DNA of 38,221 bases from DSBN01 sp041686355 (GTDB lineage: Bacteria > Spirochaetota > Spirochaetia > DSM-16054 > Sediminispirochaetaceae): positions 1 to 38,221 of the forward strand of contig JAWLDZ010000017.1 of the NCBI GenBank assembly GCA_041686355.1, read 5' to 3'. The notes beneath the pieces are model-generated. The model saw only the letters and a list, made by a program, of their open reading frames with translations. It did not search any database and was not told the DNA's origin. Position 1 is the stretch's first letter. Each line of letters starts with the position of its first letter. This document shows, piece by piece, positions 23,206 through 32,048 of this stretch. Position numbers and translations under genes: made by a program.

Positions 23206-24042
23206 ATGAGTGATCGTAATCTTGAGGGACGTGTGGCCATGGTAACCGGCGGTGCGTCAGGAATGGGAAGAGCTATGGCTCTCGAATTTGCGAAGGCCGG
23301 TGCGAACGTCGCTATCGGCTCGTTATTGTCGAACCGCAAGGAGACCAAAGCCGATGGCGAGCTGGTCAATATGCCGGGTATGGAAGAGATGGAGCGCACC
23401 AAGGGTGAGCTTGAGGCCTTCGGAGTAAAAGCACTTGCCGTTGAGTTGGATGTAACTTCTACAGAATCTTGTGAGAATTTCTACAATGAAACCGTCAAGG
23501 CCTTCGGGAAGGTGGATATCCTGGCAAATGCCGCTGGTATTACCGCTGAACATGGTGTGGTTGATCATCCGGAGAGTTTGTGGATGAAGGTGATGGAAGT
23601 AAATGCGAACGGACCCTTCCGTATGTCGAAGCTGGTACTCAAGGGCATGATGGAGCGTAAATGGGGTCGGATTATTTCGATTTCATCAACCGCCGGTAAT
23701 GTGGGCGCCCCGATGTCGCCGGCCTACTGTGCATCCAAGGCAGCTGTATTGGGTTTGACCCGTGCGATGGCCCAGGAGGGTGCCGAGGGGGGTGTAACTG
23801 CAAATGCAATTTGTCCGGGATGGGTCGAAACCGACTTTGGCCGTGATTGGATTACGGATATTGCCGAGAAGCAGATGCACATGAAGGGTGAGGATCTGAT
23901 TTCCCAGGAAGCGGCCAGCAATCCCCAGAAACGGTTGATTCAGCCTAAGGAAATTGGAGCTCTGGCGGCTTACTTGTGCCGCGAAGAAGCTTATGGAATC
24001 AACGGGCAGGATATTACCGTATCCGGAGGTTCCCTATGGTAG
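23206..24042 (+). CDS. SDR-family dehydrogenase
   Basis: This 278-residue short-chain dehydrogenase has TGGASGMG at 14-21, NAAG at 108-111, and catalytic Ser161, Tyr174 and Lys178 (YCASK), followed by ICPGWVETDF. An insertion of about 20 residues lies after strand beta-2 (around 43-63). It is followed 57 bases later by a betaine-aldehyde-dehydrogenase-like gene. It may therefore oxidise an alcohol to the aldehyde used by that enzyme; choline is suggested by the divergent ChoX gene. Known choline dehydrogenases are GMC or type III enzymes, so an SDR in this role would be new and is inference only. AGAGGAGGA precedes the ATG. Confidence 0.87.
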   Translation: MSDRNLEGRVAMVTGGASGMGRAMALEFAKAGANVAIGSLLSNRKETKADGELVNMPGMEEMERTKGELEAFGVKALAVELDVTSTESCENFYNETVKAFGKVDILANAAGITAEHGVVDHPESLWMKVMEVNANGPFRMSKLVLKGMMERKWGRIISISSTAGNVGAPMSPAYCASKAAVLGLTRAMAQEGAEGGVTANAICPGWVETDFGRDWITDIAEKQMHMKGEDLISQEAASNPQKRLIQPKEIGALAAYLCREEAYGINGQDITVSGGSLW

Positions 24043-24099
24043 TTGAGAAAGCCAGAATTACTCGAATTTTTATGTACCCGGATAATTATGGAGGAACGT

Positions 24100-25599
24100 A
24101 TGACAGGTAGCTTAAATTATAATGGAAAAAAACAGATGTATATTGACGGAAAGTGGGTCGACTCAGTTTCCGGAGAGTACCGGGAGATTTTATATCCCTG
24201 TACAGGCGAAGTAATAACAAAAGTAACCGAGGGCAATGCCGAGGATGTGAAGTTGGCGGTTGAAGCTGCCAGACGGGCATTCGACAAAGGCGATTGGCCT
24301 AAAACTCCCGCTGCAGAACGGGGTAGATTAGTTGAAAAATTAGCTGACAAAGTAGAAGAGAACCGCGAAGAACTGGCCCAGATGGAGAGTCTTGATACCG
24401 GCAAAACGGTAGAAGAGAGCCGTTGGGACATGGATGATATTGCGGGAATCTTTCGCTATTTTGGACAGTTGGCGGATAAAGAGGGCGGCGAGATTATTCA
24501 ATCTCCGGTTCCCAACACCACCAGCCGGGTAGTACGAGAGCCGGTTGGCGTAGCAGCCCAAATTTCTCCGTGGAATTACCCCTTGCTGCAGGCTTCATGG
24601 AAAATTGCACCGGCCCTGGCTGCCGGATGTACCATCGTGATGAAACCGAGCGAAATAACACCCTTTACCACCATTCGCATTACCGAATTGGCCGAGGAGG
24701 TCGGAATTCCGGCCGGAGTTATAAATCTGGTGCTGGGTCCGGGAAATACCGTTGGAACCGAGATGACCACCAATCCCGGGGTAGACTTGGTCTCCTTTAC
24801 AGGGGGCATTGTAACCGGTAAGAAGATTCTGAAGGCCGCCAGTGATACTGTTAAAAAGGTGGCCCTTGAGTTGGGTGGGAAGAATCCCAATATAATTTTC
24901 GGGGATGCCGATTTTGATACGGCAGTGGATTTCGCGCTTAACGGTGTCTTTTTTCATGCAGGACAGATATGTTCGGCCGGATCGAGAATTCTGGTTGAAT
25001 CTTCTATACATGATAAGTTTGTAACTGCGCTGAAAAAGCGCATTTCTAATATAAAAATGGGCGATGCCTTTGACCCCTCAACCGAAATGGGGCCGGTGAT
25101 CTCCGAAGAGCATCGGGCTAAGATAGAGAAGTACATGCAAATCGCCAAAGATGAAGGGGCCGAAATAGTGCTGGGCGGCACCCGCCCGGATAATCCCCCC
25201 CACGACGGAGGCTATTACTTTCTGCCGACCCTTATTACCGGTGTAAAAAACAGTATGCGCCTGGCCAAAGAGGAGATCTTTGGACCGGTGATCACGATTG
25301 AGTCCTTTGATACGGAGGAGCAGGCGGTGGAATGGGCCAACGACACCATCTATGGTCTCTCCGGCGGGGTCTGGACCAAAGACCAGGACCGAGCCGAGCG
25401 GGTAGCCGCCGCACTGCGCACTGGAACGGTGTGGATTAACGACTTTAACATCTACTTTGTACAGGCTCCCTGGGGCGGATACAAACAGTCCGGTCAGGGC
25501 CGCGAACTTGGAAAACCGGGCCTTGAAGAGTATACTGAAATTAAGCACATTTATCAGAACCATGCGAATGAACCGGTAAACTGGTTCGGCGCGCAATAG
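24100..25599 (+). CDS. Betaine-aldehyde-dehydrogenase-like ALDH (GbsA/BetB type)
   Basis: This 499-residue NAD(P)-dependent aldehyde dehydrogenase has the substrate-pocket Asn159 (SPWNYP), Lys182 (MKPSE), Glu257 (LELGGK) and the catalytic Cys291 in FFHAGQICSAGSR, a context typical of GbsA. ELGGKNPNIIF is also GbsA-like. It would turn betaine aldehyde into glycine betaine or act on a related aminoaldehyde. The start at 24100 is chosen for the TGGAGGA eleven bases before it; an in-frame TTG at 24043 lacks such a site. A usual FTGS is FTGG here. It follows the SDR gene and is divergent from choX. A terminator follows. Confidence 0.88.
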   Translation: MTGSLNYNGKKQMYIDGKWVDSVSGEYREILYPCTGEVITKVTEGNAEDVKLAVEAARRAFDKGDWPKTPAAERGRLVEKLADKVEENREELAQMESLDTGKTVEESRWDMDDIAGIFRYFGQLADKEGGEIIQSPVPNTTSRVVREPVGVAAQISPWNYPLLQASWKIAPALAAGCTIVMKPSEITPFTTIRITELAEEVGIPAGVINLVLGPGNTVGTEMTTNPGVDLVSFTGGIVTGKKILKAASDTVKKVALELGGKNPNIIFGDADFDTAVDFALNGVFFHAGQICSAGSRILVESSIHDKFVTALKKRISNIKMGDAFDPSTEMGPVISEEHRAKIEKYMQIAKDEGAEIVLGGTRPDNPPHDGGYYFLPTLITGVKNSMRLAKEEIFGPVITIESFDTEEQAVEWANDTIYGLSGGVWTKDQDRAERVAAALRTGTVWINDFNIYFVQAPWGGYKQSGQGRELGKPGLEEYTEIKHIYQNHANEPVNWFGAQ

Positions 25600-25669
25600 G
25601 TTTTTAGTGCAGCAGCATTAATAGCTTTGCGTGTAGTTTTACGTGAAGTTGTAGTGTGCTGTGATTTGG

Positions 25670-25697
25670 GCGGGCCCCGGCGGAGGTCGAGGCCCGC
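25670..25697 (+). terminator. Terminator-like hairpin after the aldehyde dehydrogenase gene
   Basis: A 7-bp GC stem (GCGGGCC at 25670-25676 with GGCCCGC at 25691-25697) is followed by a CT-rich tail (TGCCTCTTTG). It is about 70 bases after the stop codon. The right arm lies in the duplicated 99-bp block; the copy beyond the gap lacks the left arm. Confidence 0.5.
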
Positions 25698-25779
25698 TGC
25701 CTCTTTGCTTCGGATCTTGGATATTTCTCGGATACAAAGGAGGTTGCAAGCCTAGAGCCTAAAGCCTATAGATAAGTTA
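25681..25779 (+). repeat. 99-bp direct repeat, left copy (gap edge)
   Basis: These 99 bases, ending at the N run, are identical to 25880-25978, which begin right after the N run. The pattern suggests that two contigs sharing an end k-mer were scaffolded without merging. It contains three AGCCTA units spaced by seven bases. Confidence 0.9.
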
Positions 25780-25879
25780 NNNNNNNNNNNNNNNNNNNNN
25801 NNNNNNNNNNNNNNNNNNNNNNNNNNNNNNNNNNNNNNNNNNNNNNNNNNNNNNNNNNNNNNNNNNNNNNNNNNNNNNN
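25780..25879. other. Scaffold gap (100 N)
   Basis: A run of exactly 100 N separates two identical 99-bp blocks. It is probably an artefact of overlapping contig ends, so the true distance may be negative (the ends overlap) and no sequence need be missing. No gene is cut. Confidence 0.95.
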
Positions 25880-25978
25880 CGGAGGTCGAGGCCCGCTGCC
25901 TCTTTGCTTCGGATCTTGGATATTTCTCGGATACAAAGGAGGTTGCAAGCCTAGAGCCTAAAGCCTATAGATAAGTTA
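25880..25978 (+). repeat. 99-bp direct repeat, right copy (gap edge)
   Basis: This is identical to 25681-25779. If the copies are one locus, the distance between the aldehyde dehydrogenase and the ABC-transporter binding protein shrinks by 199 bases. Confidence 0.9.
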
Positions 25979-26106
25979 GAGGTCTAATAACTACTAATTA
26001 TGCTCATTGTATACTGGTTCGAAGCCTAAAGTGTGCCAATACTGTTTATTCCTTATTTAACAGTACATTACAGTAGGGTAATTTTATTTTGTATTCTGAG
26101 TTTTCA

Positions 26107-26136
26107 TTGACATTCTGAAATAAGGTGTGAGATACT
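26107..26136 (+). promoter_or_regulatory. Sigma70-like promoter of the peptide-type ABC operon
   Basis: A consensus -35 TTGACA (26107-26112) and GATACT (26131-26136) are 18 bases apart. The leader to the ATG at 26240 is about 97 bases. Confidence 0.55.
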
Positions 26137-26239
26137 GTAATAGTATTTAGTGTTGTAATTTTTATTTTCGAAATCTTTGGTTGGGGCTGCCGGAAATAAG
26201 GCTGCCAGAATTTACCAGCCGAAGGAAAAGGAGGAGAAA

Positions 26240-27784
26240 ATGCGTAAATTACATGGAAAAGTATTTCTTTTTGTGCTGATTGCATTGCTTGCGTTCAATG
26301 CATCTCTTTTCGGCGCTGGAGCACAGGAAGAGGCCGAAGAAGACGTTTTACGGGTGGCCTTAAATGCCAGTCCGAATACCATTGAACCGGCTACCGGGGA
26401 TACCCGTCAGGCATCCAACGTCGCCTGGAGTATGTTTGATTCTTTAGTGTGGCTGAACGACGAAGGAGAAATTGTGCCGGCCCTGGCTGAGAGCTGGACG
26501 GTATCCGACGACGGAACTGTGTATACCTTCGAGCTGCGTGAGGACGTACAGTTTCATAATGGATATGATTTCACCGCCGATGACGTAGTTTTTACTTGGG
26601 AACGCGGACAGGGCAGTGAGATTACCTACCGTGAAGACTTCCTCGCGGTGAAGGATATGGAAAAGGTTGACGAGTACACCGTAAGGATGGAGCTGGAACA
26701 ACCGAACTCGATGATGCTGCTGCAAATGAACGAACACTGGGGCATCCTGTCCAAGCAGTATCATGAGGAAGTTGGAGAAGAGGGGTATATGCAGGAGCCC
26801 GTCGGAACCGGTGCCTTCAAGTTTGTGGAATGGAATAAGGGTGACCGGATTGTGCTGGAAGCCAATGAGAACTACTGGCAGTCGGAGTATCCGAAGGTGG
26901 ACCAGATTGTCTATCGTCCGATCACCGAGTCTTCCACCCGAGTTGCTGCTCTGCAGAACGACGATATTGATATCATCAGCGGTCTTGCCCCTGAGCAGGC
27001 TGATGCAGTTGAGGGCATGCAGGGTGTAGAGCTGATCAGTTATCCAAAAGATCGTGTCTATTACATTACCTTTAACAATATGACCACCGGTGTCGACACT
27101 CCAATAGAAAACCAGAAGGTGCGACAGGCCATGAGCTACGCTATTGACTATGATGCTATCATAGACAATATTTTTAACGGGAAAGCCGAGCGGACCGCCG
27201 GATTTGTCGTACCTGGAAACCTTGGGTATGACCCTTCTATAGAGCCGTATCCCTATGATCCTGAAAAAGCCAGGGAACTCCTGGAAGAAGCCGGATACGA
27301 GGATGGATTTGAAATTGAGATGGCCGGACCTTCCGATACCTATGTCAATTTTGAGGATGTACTGCAGGCAGTGGCCGGGTATTGGGGAGAAATCGGTATT
27401 GAAGTCGACCTGGAGTTTATGGAGTCAGGTAAGTTTTGGGGACTCCAAGCTAAGCGTGAGCTTCCTCCCCTGTTTGGCGACAGCTGGTCTACAAGTACCG
27501 GCGAAGCCTTTCCACGTTTGAAAGGATCAGTCGGCGGCAAAGACGCCAGTTATGCAGCTTGGTTTGACCAGAAACTGGTAGATATGGTAGAGAAGGTCGA
27601 GCTTACCCCTGATCAAGAGGAACGGGCCGAGGTGTACACCGATATTCTAGAGTACATGAACGAGGATCCTCCCTTTATCTATCTGTATCAACCCCAGGCC
27701 TTTGAAGCTGCCCGTGAACGGGTGAAAAATTATGAGCCCCGTGTGTCGGAGCAGTACTACCTGAAGGGCGTAAGCCTCGAGTAG
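26240..27784 (+). CDS. ABC transporter substrate-binding protein (SBP_bac_5, DppA/OppA type)
   Basis: This exported binding protein of 514 residues has a signal peptide of basic start (MRKLHGK), hydrophobic core (VFLFVLIALLAF) and cleavage near FGAGAQEEA. The mature part has family 5 features: LRVALNASPNTIEPATGDTR, ALAESWTVSDDGTVYTFELR, VQFHNGYDFTADDVVFTWER, and GTGAFKFVEWNKGDRIVLEA near 190-215. It captures peptides, opines or similar compounds for the permeases downstream. The start at 26240 is set by the GGAGGAG before it and by the signal peptide; an upstream in-frame start has neither. Hairpins follow before the permease genes, so this protein may be made in excess. Confidence 0.92.
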   Translation: MRKLHGKVFLFVLIALLAFNASLFGAGAQEEAEEDVLRVALNASPNTIEPATGDTRQASNVAWSMFDSLVWLNDEGEIVPALAESWTVSDDGTVYTFELREDVQFHNGYDFTADDVVFTWERGQGSEITYREDFLAVKDMEKVDEYTVRMELEQPNSMMLLQMNEHWGILSKQYHEEVGEEGYMQEPVGTGAFKFVEWNKGDRIVLEANENYWQSEYPKVDQIVYRPITESSTRVAALQNDDIDIISGLAPEQADAVEGMQGVELISYPKDRVYYITFNNMTTGVDTPIENQKVRQAMSYAIDYDAIIDNIFNGKAERTAGFVVPGNLGYDPSIEPYPYDPEKARELLEEAGYEDGFEIEMAGPSDTYVNFEDVLQAVAGYWGEIGIEVDLEFMESGKFWGLQAKRELPPLFGDSWSTSTGEAFPRLKGSVGGKDASYAAWFDQKLVDMVEKVELTPDQEERAEVYTDILEYMNEDPPFIYLYQPQAFEAARERVKNYEPRVSEQYYLKGVSLE

Positions 27785-27906
27785 GCTTAAGACGCATTAG
27801 GCGTGTAGTAAATGCGTACCGTAATTGAGGGTGCTGCTGTGATATAGCTGCTGTTACATAACAGTACTGCTGCTTCCGGCAGCGCCGCTGGAATATAAAT
27901 TTTAGA

Positions 27907-27934
27907 GCGGTGCGGCATATGTATGCCGCATCGC
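27907..27934 (+). other. Strong hairpin between binding-protein and permease genes (I)
   Basis: A 13-bp stem with one G-T pair (27907-27919 with 27922-27934) has a tight loop. No T-run follows directly. Together with the second hairpin it probably protects the binding-protein transcript or limits read-through into the permeases. Confidence 0.7.
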
Positions 27935-27957
27935 AATATTATGTTTGTTAAGCATTC

Positions 27958-27992
27958 TAAACAAGAAAATTTTTCGGCAATTTTCTTGTTTA
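27958..27992 (+). terminator. Strong hairpin between binding-protein and permease genes (II)
   Basis: A perfect 14-bp AT-rich stem (27958-27971 with 27979-27992) has loop TTTCGGC. A T-run (TTTTTT) appears about eight bases later, shortly before the permease gene. It is likely a partial terminator or RNase barrier within the operon. Confidence 0.65.
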
Positions 27993-28017
27993 GGCGTGCT
28001 TTTTTGAGGGGGAATGA

Positions 28018-28962
28018 ATGCTGAGGTATCTTTTGTCGAGGGTAATGTACTCACTCGCACTTCTAGTGGGAGTGCTGTTTATTGTGTTTATATTACTGCA
28101 CCTTACCGGAGATCCGGTCAGTTTGATGGTATCACGGCAGGCCTCCCCAGAAGAGATAGACAGCCTGCGTCAAGAGCTGGGCTTTAACCGCCCCATCCTG
28201 GTTCAATTTGCCGACTTTGTAAAAGGAGCGGTGCAGGGAGATTTTGGCAACTCCTTCCGCTATCGTGTACCGGCTTTGGAGCTGGTACTAAAGCGCATCC
28301 CGGCAACCGTTGAACTGGCAACCGCTGCACTGATTATGGCAATCCTTATGGGGGTGACGATGGGAATCCTCGGCGGCTCGAACCCCAATACCATTTTCGA
28401 CTCTATTGCCCGCGGGTTGGGTCTGTTGGGGCAGACCATTCCAACTTTTTGGCTGGGACTCATTATGATCCTGGTCTTTGCCTTAAATCTGGGCTGGTTT
28501 CCCACCTACGGGCGGGAGACCTTTCAACTATTCGGGCTCCACCTGCCGGATAAGTCTATTATCCTGCCTGCCTTTACCCTCAGTCTGTTTACTACCGGTC
28601 AGCTAACCCGTTTTACCCGATCGGCGGTAATGGAAGTGATGAATGAGGATTATGTAACCACCGCCCGTAGCAAGGGGCTGCATAAAATGCGCATTTATCT
28701 CAAGTACATACTAAAAAATGCAGCTATTCCGCTGGTCAGCATCATCGGTGTGCAGTTCAGTTATCTGCTGAGCGGTTCTATCTATGTGGAGACAATCTTT
28801 GCCTGGCCGGGACTCGGAAATTTACTGGCTGAAGCGGTGGGAACCCGGGACTTCTTCCTGGTACAGGCTACGGCCTTTTTTACCAGTTTTGTGGTAATTG
28901 GTTTGCATCTGCTGACCGATTTTGTCTATGTCCTAGTCGATCCTAGAATTCGTTATAAATAA
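28018..28962 (+). CDS. ABC transporter permease (DppB type)
   Basis: This 314-residue inner-membrane subunit starts with the DppB-like MLRYLLSRVMYSLALLVGVLF, followed by the LTGDPVSLMV segment. About six transmembrane helices are present. The coupling helix has EDYVTTARSKGLHKMRI, matching the EAA motif that contacts the ATPase. GSIYVETIFAWPGLGNLL and VLVDPRIRY are family endings. TGAGGGGGA precedes the ATG. The stop is six bases before the next permease gene. Confidence 0.94.
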   Translation: MLRYLLSRVMYSLALLVGVLFIVFILLHLTGDPVSLMVSRQASPEEIDSLRQELGFNRPILVQFADFVKGAVQGDFGNSFRYRVPALELVLKRIPATVELATAALIMAILMGVTMGILGGSNPNTIFDSIARGLGLLGQTIPTFWLGLIMILVFALNLGWFPTYGRETFQLFGLHLPDKSIILPAFTLSLFTTGQLTRFTRSAVMEVMNEDYVTTARSKGLHKMRIYLKYILKNAAIPLVSIIGVQFSYLLSGSIYVETIFAWPGLGNLLAEAVGTRDFFLVQATAFFTSFVVIGLHLLTDFVYVLVDPRIRYK

Positions 28963-28968
28963 ACCGGA

Positions 28969-29910
28969 ATGAAGATGGAAGAAAATACGAGTAATGAAAA
29001 AGCAACAGGGTTAATTGTTGATGAGCAGGCGGATCGCAGTATTGCCGCCAAGCTGGTGTATGTGGCACGGCTCTTGTGGCGGGATAAGGCGGGGCTGATA
29101 GGGCTGGTGATGTTTCTTTTGGTTGTTTTCGCAGCCGCCTTTTCACCGTGGATAACTCCCCACAATCCGATGCAGCAGGATATTCAGGCCTCTAAACAGG
29201 CCCCTGCCTGGGCAGAGGGGGGGAGTACCGAATATCTGCTGGGCACCGACAGCTTGGGGCGCGATGTACTCAGCCGGATTATCTACGGCAGCCGGGTTTC
29301 CATAACCGTCGGTTTTTTGGGGGTGATGATGGCCTTTACCCTTGGTATGATGATCGGCCTTATCTCCGGCTATAAGGGAGGGCGAACCGATAACATTATT
29401 ATGACCCTGGTCAATATGGTGCTCTCCCTGCCCTATCTGGTGTTTGTGGTCTTTGTGGCCGCTATTCTCGGCAACAGTCTGTTAAATGTAATTTTGATCT
29501 TCGGCCTTACCGATATACCTATCTTTGTTCGTGTTACCCGCGGGGAAGTCTTACGCCTGCGGGAAGAGGGTTTCATTGAAGCGGCTCAGAGTATCGGCCA
29601 GAAGACGCCCCGTATTATCTTTAAGCATATAATGCCGAATCTGTTGGGACCGCTGATTACCCTGGCGACCTTTGAAATGTCGGCGATGATCTTCTATGAG
29701 GCCGGTCTGGGCTTTTTGGGACTCTCCGTCCCCCCAAGCATTCCCAGCTGGGGCAACATGCTTGCCATGGGACGACAGTATCTGACCGTCTATCCGTGGA
29801 TGTCGGTGTATCCCGGTTTGGCGATTGTGTTTACCGGCTTTGGGATGAACCTGTTCGGTGACTGGCTGCGAGATGCAATGGACCCGCGGATGCGGCAGAA
29901 AAAGAAGTAG
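28969..29910 (+). CDS. ABC transporter permease (DppC type)
   Basis: This 313-residue inner-membrane subunit pairs with the DppB-like permease. It has a hydrophilic N-terminal stretch, a first helix (GLVMFLLVVFAAAFSPWI), then HNPMQQD, LGTDSLGRDVLSRIIYGSRVS (the DppC hallmark, residues about 85-105), EEGFIEAAQSIGQKTPRII as the EAA loop and LFGDWLRDAMDPRMR near the end. Two starts (28969 and 28975) are close together. The coupling to the ATPase genes is through the operon. Confidence 0.94.
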   Translation: MKMEENTSNEKATGLIVDEQADRSIAAKLVYVARLLWRDKAGLIGLVMFLLVVFAAAFSPWITPHNPMQQDIQASKQAPAWAEGGSTEYLLGTDSLGRDVLSRIIYGSRVSITVGFLGVMMAFTLGMMIGLISGYKGGRTDNIIMTLVNMVLSLPYLVFVVFVAAILGNSLLNVILIFGLTDIPIFVRVTRGEVLRLREEGFIEAAQSIGQKTPRIIFKHIMPNLLGPLITLATFEMSAMIFYEAGLGFLGLSVPPSIPSWGNMLAMGRQYLTVYPWMSVYPGLAIVFTGFGMNLFGDWLRDAMDPRMRQKKK

Positions 29911-29927
29911 GAAGAAGTAGGAAATAG

Positions 29928-30932
29928 ATGAGTTCAATACTATCGGTGAAAAACTTAACTACCCGGTTTAATACCTTTGATGGAACCGTATATGCGGTGA
30001 ACGGCGTGGATTTCGAACTGCAGCCCGGAGAGACTCTTGCGGTGGTTGGCGAGAGCGGCAGCGGCAAGAGCGTATCGGTGCTTTCTTTGCTTGGTCTACT
30101 GCCGGCGGAATCGGCGGAAGTAAAGGGTACGGCCCACTTTCAAACCAAAGATACCCAGACCGACCTGCTGGCAATTTCGAAGGAAAAGCTGAATAAGATT
30201 CGTGGGAAACACATCAGTATTGTATTTCAGGATGCCCTGCGATCGCTCAATCCGGTATTAACCGTGGGCGAACAAATTAGTGAATCCCTGATGACCCATA
30301 TGGGGTACAATAAACGGCAGGCCTACACCAGGGCCGTGGAGCTGCTGGAGAACGTTGGTATCTCCTATCCGGAAAAAAGGTTCTACTCCTATCCCCACCA
30401 GTTTTCAGGTGGAATGCGGCAGCGGGCTATGATTGCAATCGCGATTGCCTGTGAGCCGGAAATTCTGGTAGCCGATGAACCGACCACCGCCCTGGATGTG
30501 ACCATTCAAACCCAGATAGTCGAATTGACCCGCCGCCTGCAGCGTGAGATGGGTATGACCGTCATCTGGATTACCCACGACCTGGGAGTAGTAGCCGGTA
30601 TTGCTGACAGGGTGATAGTCATGTACGCTGGTATGCCGATTGAGTTGGCAAAGGTAGATGATTTGTATGAGAATGCCCAGCACCCATATACCGAAGGCCT
30701 GCTGGGAGCGATACCCGAGTTAGGCGAAACCGGGCAGAACCGACTTATCAGCATTGGCGGTGCCCCGCCGGATCTGTTTGAGGCGCCGAAGCATTGCCAG
30801 TTCGCCTGGCGCTGCCCGTATGTATTTGAGCGTTGCTGGAAAGAGATACCCCCGAACTACCAGGTAGAAGAGGGACATTATACGAAGTGTTTTTATGATA
30901 TGAGTGCGCAACAGGCCAGGGACGAGGAGTAG
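29928..30932 (+). CDS. ABC transporter ATPase (DppD type)
   Basis: This 334-residue nucleotide-binding subunit has Walker A GESGSGKS at 41-48, the signature FSGGM at 159-163 (FSGGMRQRAMIAIAIA) and Walker B ILVADEPTTALD with the DEP at 183-185. The switch histidine is in WITHDLG. The C-terminal part has the oligopeptide/dipeptide-type cysteine-rich extension (CQFAWRCPYVFERC), which may carry an iron-sulfur site in this family. GGAAATAG precedes the ATG. It is followed by the second ATPase four bases after the stop. Confidence 0.94.
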   Translation: MSSILSVKNLTTRFNTFDGTVYAVNGVDFELQPGETLAVVGESGSGKSVSVLSLLGLLPAESAEVKGTAHFQTKDTQTDLLAISKEKLNKIRGKHISIVFQDALRSLNPVLTVGEQISESLMTHMGYNKRQAYTRAVELLENVGISYPEKRFYSYPHQFSGGMRQRAMIAIAIACEPEILVADEPTTALDVTIQTQIVELTRRLQREMGMTVIWITHDLGVVAGIADRVIVMYAGMPIELAKVDDLYENAQHPYTEGLLGAIPELGETGQNRLISIGGAPPDLFEAPKHCQFAWRCPYVFERCWKEIPPNYQVEEGHYTKCFYDMSAQQARDEE

Positions 30933-30936
30933 GGCA

Positions 30937-31932
30937 GTGGAAATAGTTCAAGTAGATAAAATATCAAAACACTTTCAGCTTAAACGCAGTTTTCTTTCCC
31001 TAGGCCGCTCCCCGGTGGTCAAGGCGGTGGATGATATTAGTTTTTCTATTGAAAAAGGGGAGACCCTTGGATTAGTTGGTGAGAGCGGTTGCGGAAAATC
31101 TACTCTCGGCCGAACTATTTTACGCCTTTATGAACCGACCGGCGGGACTATCCGCTTTGAAGATACCAACGTATCGGAACTTGGCAAGGAGGATCTGCGG
31201 AAGTTCCGCACCAAAATGCAGATTGTCTTTCAGGACTCCTATTCCTCATTGAACCCCCGCCATCGTGTTGGCGACATTATCGCCGAGCCCATGATGATTC
31301 ACACCGAAATGGAACCGAAGGAGATTCAAGATAGGATATTTGAGCTGCTGAAGCTGGTGGGCCTTAAGCCGATGCATGCCCAGCGCTTTCCTCATGAGTT
31401 CTCCGGAGGACAGCGCCAGCGCATCAACATCGCCCGCGCCTTGGCGCTGTACCCGCGCTTTGTGGTCTGTGACGAGCCGATCTCCGCCCTGGATGTGTCC
31501 ATTCAGGCTCAGGTCGTGAACCTGCTGCAGGACCTGCAGAAAAAACTCGGTATCACTTATCTGTTTATTGCCCACGATCTGAGTATGGTCCAGCACATCT
31601 CCGACCGTATCGCTGTGATGTATCTGGGGCGCATGATGGAGCTGACCACCAGTCGCCAACTCTTCGACGATCCGTTGCACCCCTATACCCAGTCGCTTAT
31701 CTCGGCCATTCCTATTCCGAACCCCAAGCGGGAGCGGGAACGGGGGCATATCGTGTTGGAGGGCGAAGTACCCAGTCCGGTTAATCCTCCCTCGGGATGT
31801 GTCTTTCATACCCGCTGTCCCGTCGCCGAAGAGCGTTGCAGCCGAGAAGTCCCGGAATACCGCGAGGTTAAACCGGGGCACTGGGCAGCCTGCCACTTTG
31901 CATTAGACGATAACAAAGTCAAAATCCTATAA
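30937..31932 (+). CDS. ABC transporter ATPase (DppF type)
   Basis: This is the second nucleotide-binding subunit, 331 residues. It has Walker A GESGCGKS near 48-55, the signature FSGGQRQRINIARALA, Walker B FVVCDEPISALDVS and the switch IAHDLSMV. The C-terminal extension includes CVFHTRCPVAEERC, as expected for DppF/OppF. The GTG at 30937 is chosen as start because GAGGAG lies eight to ten bases before it and it is four bases after the previous stop. An upstream GTG at 30904 would overlap the previous gene and lacks such spacing. It is the last gene of the transporter operon. Confidence 0.93.
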   Translation: MEIVQVDKISKHFQLKRSFLSLGRSPVVKAVDDISFSIEKGETLGLVGESGCGKSTLGRTILRLYEPTGGTIRFEDTNVSELGKEDLRKFRTKMQIVFQDSYSSLNPRHRVGDIIAEPMMIHTEMEPKEIQDRIFELLKLVGLKPMHAQRFPHEFSGGQRQRINIARALALYPRFVVCDEPISALDVSIQAQVVNLLQDLQKKLGITYLFIAHDLSMVQHISDRIAVMYLGRMMELTTSRQLFDDPLHPYTQSLISAIPIPNPKRERERGHIVLEGEVPSPVNPPSGCVFHTRCPVAEERCSREVPEYREVKPGHWAACHFALDDNKVKIL

Positions 31933-31987
31933 CAGCTGGTGCTTTTAGGAATTACTCTAAAAACTCAAAACAGTAAGTCTGAGGGGC

Positions 31988-32016
31988 TTCACCCGGAGTC
32001 TATTTCATACTATAAT
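31988..32016 (+). promoter_or_regulatory. Sigma70-like promoter of the chemoreceptor-like gene
   Basis: TTCACC (31988-31993) and a perfect TATAAT (32011-32016) are 17 bases apart, 32 bases before the ATG at 32049. Confidence 0.55.
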
Positions 32017-32048
32017 TTCTTAACTTTGATATACTAGGAAAAAGACTT

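Noticed and set aside
26011..26030. GGTTCGAAGCC, resembling a tRNA T-loop
   Set aside because: The flanks do not pair as a T-stem and no acceptor, D-arm or anticodon arm is found.
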